This document shows, piece after piece, positions 13,201-23,350 of a stretch of DNA of 64,000 nt (position 1 is its first letter; the number at the start of each line of letters is the position of its first letter). Location: positions 18,804,353 to 18,868,352 of the forward strand of contig NC_079383.1 of assembly GCF_021018895.1 (NCBI RefSeq). Reading direction: 5' to 3'. The position numbers and the translations under genes are program-made. Origin of the DNA: Seriola aureovittata. Taxonomy: Eukaryota > Chordata > Actinopteri > Carangiformes > Carangidae. The notes beneath the pieces were generated by a model. That model did no database searches. It had not been told where the DNA came from and worked only from the letters and a program-made list of their open reading frames with translations.

Positions 13201-16200
13201 CTCCGCTAAACTACTTAAGCCACAACAAGCTCAGGAGTAATTATTATTAACTAGGTGAAAAGTTTTCTGCTCTAAGCAATAAGAGTGGCATGTTTCAGCT
13301 CTAAAAATAACTTCAACACATGCAGTCAGACGTTGTCTTATCATAAGGGCATATATGACACTCTGCAGAGAGCACTGGCCAAGCCCTTTGAAGTCTAACC
13401 AGAAAGACGGTAATGAAAAGTGGGACATGGCAGGATGAGGCCAGGGAAAACGAATGCATTCACCATCCTTGACAAGCCCCGGTCCGAACCTCTGATCCAG
13501 TTTTACCTTTTGGACACACTGTCTTGCAGTTTCCTGACTGCCAGGGGCCCTGCGAGCACACTCTCCAGATACAGAGTGAGATCTGATAGGCAGGGACAGG
13601 AAATAAAAACACCATGGGCACCGCGAACAGGTTCAGCAAGAGAGAGAGAGAGGGAGCAGAAACACAATCGCTGTTGTGCACAACATGCAAGGTGTGCTAA
13701 AATGCCTGACCTCCTGTCAAGAAAATGTGCCAGGCTTTGTCAGTAGAACAAACCTAGCTTGACAGGGGTCAGACAGTCTAGCTGTAGCAGACAGAACCAG
13801 GCAGGTCCAACATGACATGTTCCCTCTCTCTCGTATACATTGTCGACCTCTATTCCACTCGCCATCCTCACACCTCCGGCTGTCTTCCCAAGTTGTTCCC
13901 TTTGTGTGTTGTTTTTTTTTTTTTTTTTAATCTATTATCTATCATAGCTAATCTGCTGTTTCTCAGGAGTGATGCTGCCTGCACAAAGAGATAACAAAAA
14001 AATAACAACAGATCCAAATAGTTCTCGCAGTGCAGGTAGAGGGAAAACGCCTTACAGTGTTTCGGGCAGTAAATGTAGTGGGTGTGGTTAGGCTCCATCG
14101 CCTCTTAAAGTAAGCGGTGTAAAATGGCGAGAGCTGCGATAAGCCATGTCTTTGATATGTTGCAGTTTTTCAGAGAGGCACATTTGCGGAGGATCTCATA
14201 TCAAACATAAAGAGTTATCAGATACTGAAAAGGTTTATCTTTCTCATTCTTGTACCTACAGACTTGTAATGTAGCTCAGAGGATTGTCTGACTGATATGA
14301 GGTTGGACTGGGTGGAGTATTTTCTGTGGCTTTGGTCAGAACACCTGTATAGATCAAGGAATACGCACTTGCTGCAGTACTTTAAGTTTTTCCACACAAA
14401 TCTTTTTTTTTTAATTTAGGGCTACATATGTTTTAAAAAAAATCTCTGTTTCCCTTCTTCTAGATAACACAGCCGGGATTGTGACAAAGCGGAGTGGCTT
14501 TAGACGCCGTTTACAAGAGATCTACTTCCTTCCTGTGATGATTGAAGATAATGGCTACCCACCTAAGAGCAGCACTGGCACACTTACCATCCGTGTATGT
14601 GGCTGCGAATCCGATGGATCCCTGTTAACCTGCAGCGCAGAGGCCATCTTTCTCCCCGTGGGTCTCAGCACAGGAGCTCTGATTGCCATACTTCTATGTA
14701 TCATCATCTTGTTAGGTGAGACCTGTTGTCTCCTGGCTTGTAAACGTTCTTCATTTTAGCACATTGTCACTGATAATCATTAAGGAGACAGGAAACTCTA
14801 ACCCTAATTGTTATTTGTATTGCCTTAGTGCTACAGCCATGATCTTAAAGCACAAAATAACCTTCCACTGCTCCACCTGGGTATGATTTTTAAGACTATA
14901 AATATATCTTTTAATCTATAATTTATGTATCTCAGTGAGCTTTGTCACCTCAGTGTATTCTTTCTTGTTGAGATATGACTATTGCTTGACCTTTCTGTCA
15001 AATTTAGTTGAAAATGTATCCGTATCAAATGTTGAAATGTTGTGCAAAGGTCCATCCTTGAATTCCAACCTCACTTTGTCCAAAGTTTATCTATTTTAAG
15101 TCTTCCCTGGTGCAGTTTTTAGATTTTGATTAGCTCAAAATGTCATAGTTAAAATTTATTGCAAGACCCTGAGCTCAGTTCATGAAATACAAATATGCAT
15201 CTAAATGTACATCTAAATGACCAGATCTATTTCCATTCGGCCATTTCTGACAAAAACTGATTCCAAACAGACTGAGCTGACCATCAGTTTGGCTGGGCAT
15301 CTCTCCGGGAAAGTCTGCAGATAATCACATAACCCATATGATTTTGGTCATTCAATGAGACATTTGAGATTGGAAGGAGGGACGCTTGGCTCTATAAACT
15401 AAATCCAATTTGGCTGCCCCGTGGTCGCTTCCCAGGCTGCAGCTTTTACATTTCCCACAAGGTCATAGTTGTAAAACCCCTCCTTAATTCCCTGCTATTA
15501 ATGTCCAAACTCATCTGCATAGCAGGGAGGAAGTAAATGTGGGTTTATGGCATCATTTTCTGAATTGTGAATGTGGGACGGTCGGTTGTTAAAGAAGGTC
15601 CCATTTTACTGTGGAAGTCAAGGCTAGCCATGACCTTTTGAATTGAGTTGTATTTACTTTTCTCTCTCTCTCTCTCTATCTCTATTATATGGCCTAACAG
15701 AGAATCATCCATGAAATTGCAACTGTGCTTCAACATTAATCCTTTTTCATTCATATGTGAAATATCAGCTCCAGTTCCATTGTTTTATATGTGAGGGGAC
15801 ATAAAAGCACACAGGTGATTGTAGCGGTGTACTGTGAGGCTGTATCGGTGTGTTCAAATGTCTTCAAAGCTCGGAGTTGACTCACACCCAGGGCTGAGGC
15901 AGGTGCCAAACTGTCATGCTGTCCCTGAGCAGGAAAGTGGCAGAGAAAATCAGAACTCACAGTGAGAACATTTCCATGGAGCCACTTAGTTCCTGTGTAG
16001 GATTTGTCAGGATGACCCAGTTGTAGTAGCTCTCCTGTGCGAAGAAATGATGAGGTAAATTAAACAGACCAGCACAGAGACTTTCATCTGCATTGCTGTT
16101 TCTTCCATACTGATACGGATTGGGTGCACCCAGTGACAAGCTGTGTCCAACCAGTGTGTCCTATAGTAACTGCCTGTTGTTGAAGTCTGTGTAGGTGCCA

Positions 16201-18208
16201 CTGGGGGGAGCTGGCACACTATCACACTATACACAGGTAGATAAAATCACTTGGGAATGAAGGAAGGCAGAAAGGAAGTGAGATGCAAAAAGGATGAAAG
16301 TAAGAGACCTACTCAAGGTTTTTTTTTTTCAGTCTGAATATATTCATTGGATTCTTTCATTTGAATGATTTCAGTTTTATCCTGGTCATTGCTCTTTCTC
16401 CTAGATGCAACTGTATATTAAAAACCCAGAGGAAAACCACATATTTTACTGCATTTTTCACTAAGCAGACAGAGAGAGGGACACGGAGCAAGATAGACAG
16501 GGGGAGACAGATTGCACTGACAGGAGAAAGGGAGAGAAGGAAATTTATTGTAACATTACGTGTTAGAAATCACACAGTGGTACTACAGTGCCCAAAATAT
16601 GCAGAACCTCACGCAAGCTCTGAAGGGATGCGTGCTAAAACAGTAAACTGTCGCTTTGGGTGTATTCTCAGCGGTACACTTTTGCCTCCAACAGTGTTTA
16701 CAGCTCTTATGCTAACTGAGTATGTAATGCCGACAGTGCAATTATTTGTTCTGTGCTACAATAACAATTCAAATCCCAGTAGGTATTGATTTGCAGGTCA
16801 GAATATGTCTAGACATGTAGGTGAAAATTGGGCTAAATTTGTTTTTGCACATATCAAGGTTGCATGCTCTATATTGCTTCAACAGGATTCCATTTACTCT
16901 GACTTTACTCTAACATTTAACCTACAGTAATAATAATAATAATACATTTTATTTAAAGGCGCCTTTCTTGGCACTCAAGGACACCGGTAGACAGGACTAA
17001 GAGTCTTCAGCCTGGCTATGTAAGGCTGTACCTATAAACATAGTGGTGCTTTGAGCTAATTGCTAATGCCAACTTGCTAACATACTTAAAATGACATTGA
17101 CACTGACATTTTCAGCATCTTAGTTTAGCGTGTTAACATGCTAACATCCGCTAATTAGCGCTAAACACCTGAAGCTTATGAGAATGTGATTAGTAGTGAA
17201 GGTTTTTCGCCATAAGCCACAGCATGGGATGAATACGCCTGTTTTTGACCTGACAACGGCTCTTGATGAAATGTTGAGGGATGACCCAAGTGTTTGTAGA
17301 TCGTCCTGAGGAGGACATGAACATCTGTGCCAAATTTCAGGTCAATCAGTCAAATGATTTACTGATTATTAATCAATTGTAAAAGCATTTCACACAAAAC
17401 CACAAATGGCAACATGATGGTGTTGCTACAAGAAATGTCAGGGGACTGCCAAAGTCGTAGGCTTCATCCTCTTTATGAATATCTGTCCAAACATCTTGCC
17501 ATCCCTGCCAGGATCGGCTAAGAACTAATGTCTAACTTCTCAAAAATGTCGACCAAATTCCTCAATACATTGATATCTTTTGAGCTTCAGACCACCAACA
17601 CCATGATTACTAAAGTCTCCTCTTTCCTCACAGGTAGTGCACACAGTTATCTCAGTCTGTCATCTGATATGTAATTCTCTCAATTTGATCCCCCAGTTAT
17701 TGTGGTCCTCTACGTGGGCTTGAGACGGCAGAAGAAAAAGGAAACCCTTATGTCATCCAAAGAGGACATCCGGGATAATGTAATCCACTATGATGACGAA
17801 GGAGGGGGCGAGGAGGACACGCACGCGTTTGACATGGGGACGCTCCGCAATCCCAAGGTTGTCAAAGAGAACCTGTTCCGCAGGGACGTCAAACCCGAGA
17901 TGAAGAGAGATCCCAGGCCGGCTGCGTCTCAGGACAGTGCCGACATCCGAGATTTCATCAACCAGCGTCTGAAAGAGCACGACGTGGACAACTCAGCCCC
18001 TCCCTATGACTCCCTGGCCACGTATGCTTACGAGGGCGACGGCTCTGTGGCCGAGTCGCTCAGCTCCATCGAGTCCCTTGCAGTAGACCTCGAGGAGGAC
18101 TATGATTACCTCAATGACTGGGGGCCCCGCTTTAAGACATTGGCAGGGATATTTGGGGAACAGTCAGAAACTCAGTCGGACTCAACAACCACAGAGAACA
18201 CACATTGA
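4115..18208 (+). CDS. cdh12: Type II classical cadherin, probably cadherin-12 (3' half of gene, 5 exons)
   Basis: A calcium-dependent homophilic adhesion protein of the plasma membrane; cadherin-12 is a neuronal type II cadherin linked through catenins to actin. The joined exons are 4115-4251, 7684-7805, 12968-13088, 14464-14715 and 17697-18208, with consistent phases and no internal stop, giving 380 residues. In order: C-terminal EC4 (residues 1-68), EC5 (about 69-192), transmembrane helix (about 197-218), cytoplasmic tail (220-380). EC5 keeps four cysteines (79, 172, 174, 183). The tail has the p120-binding core [10 protein letters not shown] (242-251) and the beta-catenin region from [13 protein letters not shown] (312-324) to [10 protein letters not shown] (351-360). 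Against remembered family members, the segment [20 protein letters not shown] and the EC5 stretch [19 protein letters not shown] fit CDH12 better than CDH7, 9, 10, 18 or 20. The N-terminal half is upstream of the window. Introns are 3.4, 5.2, 1.4 and 3.0 kb. Family assignment is nearly certain; the paralogue (cdh12 or a duplicate) is an inference. Confidence 0.88.
4961..4983 (+). repeat. TG microsatellite
   Basis: About 11 TG units in a cdh12 intron. Confidence 0.95.
7415..7500 (-). repeat. tRNA-like SINE fragment
   Basis: The reverse complement of 7465-7496 contains GGTGGCCGAGTGGTTAAAG, which matches the 5' head of Ser/Leu-type tRNAs including an A box. No clear B box is present, so this is a truncated pseudo-tRNA or SINE head rather than a working tRNA gene. 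Confidence 0.4.
7684..7805 (+). CDS. cdh12: cdh12 exon, EC4-EC5 junction (122 bp)
   Basis: The acceptor is TTCTTCCAG at 7683 and the donor GTATGT at 7806. The first two bases complete an Asn codon split across the intron; the exon ends in phase 0 after GQ. It encodes the end of EC4, the linker DINEFPPE (residues 62-69 of the in-window protein) and the start of EC5, [15 protein letters not shown]. The linker is the calcium-binding DxND-type motif in its degenerate type II EC4-EC5 form. Cys79 is the first of the conserved EC5 cysteines. Confidence 0.92.
9173..9186 (+). promoter_or_regulatory. CTCF-like motif
   Basis: CCGCTAGAGGGCAG differs at about one position from the vertebrate CTCF core CCASYAGRKGGCRS. 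It sits within a cdh12 intron. A single match can occur by chance, so this is a candidate only. Confidence 0.3.
10365..10425 (-). repeat. Degenerate tRNA-derived SINE head
   Basis: Read on the minus strand, AATAGCTCAATGGTGAAGTG resembles a tRNA A box and is followed about 30 nt later by GCAATTGAA, a weak B-box match. Spacing is tRNA-like but both boxes have drifted. It lies in a cdh12 intron. Confidence 0.35.
10617..10750 (+). repeat. Pyrimidine-rich low-complexity tract
   Basis: About 130 bp made largely of CT, CTCC and TTCT runs. It creates a long open frame with leucine- and serine-rich translation that should not be read as a gene. Confidence 0.8.
12968..13088 (+). CDS. cdh12: cdh12 exon, EC5 N-terminal part (121 bp)
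   Basis: The acceptor is TTTTTAACAG at 12967 and the donor GTAAGT at 13089. It encodes 40 codons plus one base, from [13 protein letters not shown] to NFTIRDFG. Asp95 and Asp97 (the DQD triplet) sit where EC domains carry a DxD calcium motif, and NFT (119-121) is a glycosylation sequon. The exon is one codon longer than the 118 bp common in this family, consistent with a one-residue insertion in a surface loop; phase is preserved. Confidence 0.9.
13089..14463 (+). other. cdh12 intron, 1.4 kb
   Basis: Bounded by GTAAGT and a T-rich tract ending CTTCTAG. It contains a run of about 19 T (13911-13928) and a short GA-rich stretch at 13638-13656. No other element recognised. Confidence 0.75.
14464..14715 (+). 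CDS. cdh12: cdh12 exon, EC5 C-terminus and most of the membrane helix (252 bp)
   Basis: The acceptor is CTTCTAG at 14463 and the donor GTGAGA at 14716; 252 bp is the family's standard length for this exon. With the preceding base it begins N-NTAG, an NNT sequon, then runs through the EC5 cysteines ([14 protein letters not shown], Cys172, 174, 183) to the membrane helix [17 protein letters not shown]. The helix is interrupted by the last intron, as in other type II cadherins. Confidence 0.94.
16927..16990 (+). repeat. AAT microsatellite and interspersed-repeat tail
   Basis: An AAT run (about 16927-16944) is followed by ACATTTTATTTAAAGGCGCC and TTTCTTGGCACTCAAGGACA. This resembles the common fish repeat end reading TTTATTTATAGAGCGCCTTT. 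Related 'TTTATTTGTATAGCAC' tails occur at about 23585 and 34312. Confidence 0.5.
17040..17600 (+). repeat. Perciform-type interspersed repeat, copy 1
   Basis: It begins with a GCTAA-rich block (GTGTTAACATGCTAACATCC, GCTAATTAGCGCTAAACACC) and continues with CCTGAGGAGGACATGAACAT, TGTGCCAAATTTCAGGTCAA and GGCTTCATCCTCTTTATGAA. This ordered phrase set is one I recognise from abundant percomorph repeats. A second copy with the same order is at 36900-37250. The superfamily is not known to me. Confidence 0.65.
17697..18208 (+). CDS. cdh12: cdh12 terminal coding exon, cytoplasmic domain
   Basis: The acceptor is CCCCCAG at 17696. The first two bases complete a Val codon and the frame runs 169 codons to TGA at 18206-18208. 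It ends the membrane helix (VIVVLYVGL), followed by a stop-transfer RRQKKK. The p120-catenin-binding [10 protein letters not shown] (242-251) and the beta-catenin-binding C-terminus are intact. The last 15 residues ([17 protein letters not shown] region) form a Ser/Thr-rich tail that differs from the mammalian end as I recall it. The opposite-strand open frame at 17753-17980 is a shadow. Confidence 0.96.
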
Positions 18209-19012
18209 TGTTATTCACAGACTCGAAAAGCAAGTATGTAACAATGTTCTTTTGGTTGGCGACACACAGCGTTTCAGCATTGTTTTCCTCCCATGTTATC
18301 TGTTCTCATCTTCTTTCCAGCTCACTTTTTTTTTTTTTTATGTGGTACTTTACCATGCTCAGTCCCAAAATTGTAAAAATCGAGGGAACATACGGTAACA
18401 TGATTGACATGATGAGCAAAGCAGCCGTTCAATTGTCAGTAAATTGAATGTTGTTTCGTCTTACAATTTGTTTCCTCTTGGGGAATACACATACAAACGG
18501 AAATGTTGTCATTTCCTACAACATCCTTAAAAGTGCCTCAATATAATTGTTCTCTCTCACTCGCTATTTCATGCCACATATCCAGTGTTGCTCCTTAGAA
18601 CCCCATAGGTTAAGCTGATTGAGTCAGCACACAGTACTGTGCTCTGACTGGCCCAGGCATCTACCAAGACCAATGTCAACTCTGTTGGGGATTATGAAGT
18701 GGCCTGAGTTCGGCCAAAGATGTTTTGAATGTTATTTATTGTTCTATTTATTTATTGGCTGATTGAGTTTGATTAGATTTTTGTGTATTTATCTATTTAT
18801 CTCTCAGTCATCGATCTGTATTTTTTATTTTTGGAGACACTCAAGTAATTTTGTAATTAATCAAGGCCCACATGAAAATGTATGTTTCTGTTATGTGGGT
18901 CCTGTGAATAGACTTGTACTAGAGTTGTAAAAAGATAAATTAGGGCTAAATACTGCAGTTCAGTCATGTAATAAACACTGTTTTCTTAAATAAACCACAC
19001 TTGGACAAAATC
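18209..19012 (+). other. cdh12: cdh12 3' UTR
   Basis: This runs from the stop codon to just past the second AATAAA. It carries a 13-T run (about 18328-18340) and an AU-rich cluster at 18734-18799 with five ATTTA pentamers, two overlapping as ATTTATTTA. AU-rich clusters of this kind often act in mRNA decay. The end is inferred from the signals below; no transcript is available to fix it. Confidence 0.7.
18970..18994 (+). terminator. Polyadenylation signals (two AATAAA)
   Basis: AATAAA at 18970-18975 and again at 18989-18994, followed by GT/T-rich sequence at about 19013-19037 that suits a downstream element. Cleavage is expected near 19005-19015. They are placed correctly for the cadherin transcript. 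Confidence 0.8.
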
Positions 19013-19037
19013 CCTTCCTGTGTTTACTTGTTTGGCT

Positions 19038-21888
19038 CACACTCTGTCTGATGTATTAATATTGAAAGTAATGCACTTTTCTCATGTGATTAAAAATGTA
19101 CCATATGCATTGGCACTGTCTGGGACAGTCAGTGTGAATGGGCTATACCACGCTAGATATAACAAATGGTACAGGTACACAAAGTAGAATTACCAGAATC
19201 TTTTGAATCCATGGTGACATATGTCATATTCATATGTACCATCAAATGAATCAAATGACAGTATTTAACTTGCACCTTTTTTTCCCCGCTAATCCCACCA
19301 ACAACACAGCTCAACCTTCCCTGAAGAGAGAACTTACTTCACATTTGATTGGTTTTCTTCAGACAAATCAACAAATAAATGCTTTCAAAGGGAGTGTTTC
19401 CTGGTTCTGCTAAATATCGGCACGCTGAAGAAAGGCAATCAAAGTGCAAGAATTACTAAGTCACACTGAGGCTTCAGTAAGGAAGCAAAATGGCCCTATT
19501 TCCCCAGTCATTGAATAGAGTGCCTCAGACCTTTCTTGCCACGGTCTGCTGACGACATAATGGAAGGTCTGGATGAAAGCCAAAGCAGTGACATACCATA
19601 CAGACAGCGTCTACCAATGGATGTGAAGTGATTCCCCTTCTCTGTCTCTCGCTATCACATCCAACAGGTATACCTCAAGGCTGGACATTAAGCAATCTAT
19701 GACCCTTGTAAGCAGCAGCAACAACAGTGACTAAAGTTAACTTCTACACCCGTACCGTCATCTTGAGTTATGATGGTCTGTAACTGGCAGAGATCCAACA
19801 GAAATAGGTACTAGAGAGGAGATGTATACCATGGCACGAACTAGACTAATAATAGAAACTCTCTGTTCTTAATAGCAAAGGTGGAAACCATATGATGTTA
19901 TGGCACGACATCTGTTTGAGGGAGGTTTTTGGGGATGGATCATTTACTTTAACCATGACCATGATCTCCCCTAGTTGAGAGCACTATCACGTGAATAATT
20001 TTTAAAACGGTCATGTTGTATTGCAGTATTATGAACTGGGTGTTTCTGTAGCGACATTCCCAGAAAAAAATCCTGTATTAAGTTACTGCTAATTCGAACC
20101 GAACATTTCCTACTGCCGCAGCTACCTGCTAAAAGCATTTAACTTAGCAGGCACAGGAAATGCAATGTGTTTTATACTGTTAACGTCCATCGAAATTTCG
20201 TCTACAGAACAAAACAACGGCCATTTTTGGCATTTTTCCGACAGCGGCTCAGTCTGAAACACTGCAGGGTGTAATGAAACAAGAAGGAGCGGCCACAGTG
20301 AGGTGTAAGAGGAAGAGCTGCAGGCGACAGGCGGTACACCTCCAACTTCTCAGTCAGCTAACCAACGCTTTTCACTGTGCCCTGCTGTTCGCAGACTCCT
20401 GCTGTGTGCAGCATAAAATCGGGTCATGGTTTCTAACAGAATGATGGAAAAAATGCTCATGCTTGTCTAACTTCTTTATTAAAACAACAATAGTTAGTTT
20501 TGCTGTCCCCCTGTAGTATTAAACCACATCTGCAGTTACCACCATTAACTACAGGTACTGCCAAATCAACCAGGACTCAAATCTTCCAGATTGCCACTTT
20601 GATGGATCAACAGAAAATCATTGGCTCCAGCTTTTCCTATGCTTTTCATCAGGTCAAAATGTCAATATTTTAATTTATGACTAAATAGCTGCTGAACTAA
20701 TGATATTCCCATCAGCCTCAGCTCCACTTAGTTTAGTCTCTATTAGTTGCAGACCCATGTGAGTATCATTTTGATGACTAAACCCCCCCCCCCCCCCCCT
20801 GTTCTGTGGCCTTTCCCAAAACACACCATTTCCACACTACTTATGACTCACCATGTCTGGTGGCACAAGGCTGCAGAGACAGACCAAACAGAGACATCAG
20901 CACTAACGGAGGAACGTGGGTGTGGGAGTGAGGTGGCTGCCGTTCTATGCATAAACATGAGGGAACTGGCACAATACACCCAATAGCTCAGAGGAGAGCA
21001 ACCATTACCACCGGCCAAAGCAAAAAGAAGTGATGGCATTGATACTGTTTATGTTGGAGCAGGTTCAACCCTCTGTCCCCCAGTGAACAGCACTGTCCAA
21101 TCTCATTGTTCAGTCTCCTCTCTGGCTGTTATACTGCGAGTACTCCACTATGAGTAGAGAGACTCAATAACATCAAAATGTCCCCTTCCTTGCACTACAT
21201 TCATCACTAGTTTCATCACAACGAGAAGCCACAGGGAAGGCGCAGCAAACATGTCCCTACATTTGACTTTGCATTGTAGGGAAACATCACAATTTACCGA
21301 GCTTACAAATTACGGCAGCATTGTTTGGTTGTGAACCAATGTGTTTCAAAGTCATACAAGTCTGTGCAAGCATAGCTGTCATGATTCAACAAAGACGAGT
21401 TGTCACAGCGCCTTTTGAACAAACTCTATTGTTAAAGGCACTGAGCAATTTGTTTAGACTGAAATAAATGAATATGCACCGTCACCAAGACGACTCTCTT
21501 TTATTACTTTTCAGTTTGCCATGGAAATATGCCTAATTTTCTAATGAACCCCTGTATTGCACTGCAGTTAGGGATTATAGTGCTGATACATAAGGGTTGC
21601 TTTAATTAATACCAGTCACTTTGTATTATTCTGAGAGTAGTTATGCATATGGAAATAAAGCTGTCTCCACTGCTGCTGAGTGCTCTCTATAAGCTGACAG
21701 GTTTGGTTTACAGGAATGTGCTGATCTTAGTGTGCAAAGCTACATGTATTTGTGGCCACAACCTTTGTTAACCCTGTTAATTATTCAGAAGAAGCAGTGA
21801 CTACCCTTGAGTGTAGCATATAAGTAACACAGTAGTCATCTCTCTCTAAGAACATGTTAACAGAGTGTTAAGCAATAATTGTTAGCAC
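19038..21888. other. Gene-poor intergenic sequence
   Basis: No exon-like or RNA gene signals seen. It contains a 17-C run (20783-20799) and short open frames without coding character. The section around 21460-21680 is evenly complex and unrepetitive, and could be a conserved non-coding element. Confidence 0.5.
20783..20799 (+). repeat. Homopolymer C run (17 C)
   Basis: Uninterrupted C tract, read directly. Length in such tracts is often assembly-sensitive. Confidence 0.95.
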
Positions 21889-21890
21889 TT

Positions 21891-21935
21891 AGGTGTACCT
21901 AATAAACACACAGTTGATAGTTTATTGGTACACCT
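21891..21935. repeat. Inverted repeat, transposon terminal remnant
   Basis: AGGTGTACCTAATAAAC (21891-21907) is repeated inverted as GTTTATTGGTACACCT (21920-21935), with one base missing and a 12-nt loop. The arm resembles the AGGTGTACCTAATAAA end common in fish repeats, so this may be a collapsed element with only its ends left. Confidence 0.6.
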
Positions 21936-22592
21936 AGGTAGTGTAAAGCTAATGCGATTCAATAGAAAGGTTCAGCAAGGTACTATGTCTTAATGACGCT
22001 TAAAATGCACACATTTTGTTGACAGGTGTCAAGTGATGGGGTCGATTTAAAGGCCACAGTTGGTGTTAAATTTTGCTTTGGAATCTATATAGGGGTGACA
22101 ATTACACCCTTATCTCCATCATGATTCCAAACCACCAATAAAGTCCAGGTACATGTACAGCTCATTTACTTGGAAATCACTTGAGAAGTCACAGCTACCA
22201 AACACAACCCTATCTCTGGAATTACACTGGAGACAGGGTTGAAAAGAACAGGGTGAAAAAAGTCTGCCACCGAATAAAAAGCATTGCATTTTTCCTTTGA
22301 AGGTATTACATCAAAATTAAAACACAAAGTAAATTCTTTAAATCTGCAAATCTGCAACTTTTTAAATTCCACGTGAAAAATTCTGAATTCTTCTCTCATG
22401 CAGTGTCTTTAGTTTCCAGCTGGTTGCTGTTGTTCTCCCTAGCAAGTCAAAAACCGCATTACACTAATTAACATTATATTACATTCAATTAAGGGATGGC
22501 AGAATTGAAAGGGAACAAATCAACAGTAACCTTCAGACATCAGGCCAAAACTGAGTAAGTCAACACCTCTCGTCATGGGGACTTGGAGACTC

Positions 22593-23350
22593 CCATAGGT
22601 CGTCTATGTCAGCAGCTTATTACGACCCATAGTAACGTTTTATTGTCAGGTGAGCTCTAATTATGACAAGCAAAGGAGGAAGTCAGGTGATGCAGTAAAA
22701 AGATCAATAAAGTCCACATTAGGAGGAGGGTGGGGGGGACAGCTGGGTCGATAAAACACATGAGACCACTGTTAATTTCCCATTTAAAACCTTTAGTCAA
22801 TAGCTGTGTCTCAAATCAGGGGCCGCATCCTTCGGGGGCTGTATTTGAAAACGGATTGCATCACAGCTGCGCGATTAGACTGTCCCATTCCGAAGGCAGC
22901 TTCAAATGTGGCCTTCGTTTCCAACGGGTGGATGCTTCGCAGGTGCAACCTATCCCAATATTCATTGATGAATCAATGAAAATAATATGCAAGCAAACAA
23001 TGCCGACAGAGAGCCTGAGGATTATACTTTTAAGTCTAAGTACTTACTTTCAGCTTAGTTGAAAAGCTAATGGTACAACTGCGCCAAAAAGCCTTAAAAG
23101 TTTTTTGCTAGGTGACAAGAGCGGCGCTATGCGGCGCGATGGTAAAGGCGGACACAGCTGGAGATTCAAGGTGGAAATCCTCTGTAGACCAGATCATCCA
23201 ATTTTGGTTCCATGACGATGAAGCTCCTCTAACTTTAAGTAAGTACGTATATTAACTCAAACCACGATCTGTTCCGAAACCCAACTAAGTGGCTTTAGTG
23301 CTAAAATCAAACCGTGATTGTTCCACAACCTTAAAAAACGACCTATATGG
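22593..23350. repeat. Dispersed repeat family, copy A (with nested insertion)
   Basis: It starts at CCATAGGTCGTC and ends at ACGACCTATATGG, so the ends form an imperfect terminal inverted repeat. Shared blocks with copies B (35665) and C (61980) include CGACCCATAGTAACG, TATGACAAGC and the order 'TTTCCCATTTAAAACC ... AAGTACGTATATTAACTC'. Homology is interrupted at about 22798-23160 by another element. A non-autonomous DNA transposon is the likeliest class; superfamily unknown. Confidence 0.65.
22801..23157. mobile_element. Non-autonomous element nested in copy A
   Basis: The ends TAGCTGTGTC and GACACAGCT are inverted. Inside lie CATCCTTCGGGGGCTG and its inverted partner TCCGAAGGCAGC, plus CACAGCTGCGCGATTAGACT. 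These phrases match a fish repeat I recall with CATCCTTCGAAGG-type ends. It interrupts a dispersed repeat whose other copies are uninterrupted here. No clear target duplication was found. Confidence 0.55.

Larger units (their letters stand above)
14716..17696 (+). other. cdh12 last intron, 3.0 kb
   Basis: Bounded by GTGAGA and TGATCCCCCAG. It contains an AAT microsatellite (about 16927-16944), a short conserved-type repeat tail (16945-16990) and a roughly 560-bp perciform-type repeat (about 17040-17600), both listed separately. The rest is unremarkable. Confidence 0.8.

Noticed and set aside
16361..16789. 142-codon plus-strand open frame
   Set aside because: It lies in the last cadherin intron, has no domain, and overlaps AG-rich low-complexity sequence.
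17753..17980. Minus-strand open frame opposite the cadherin tail
   Set aside because: Shadow of the real plus-strand coding exon.
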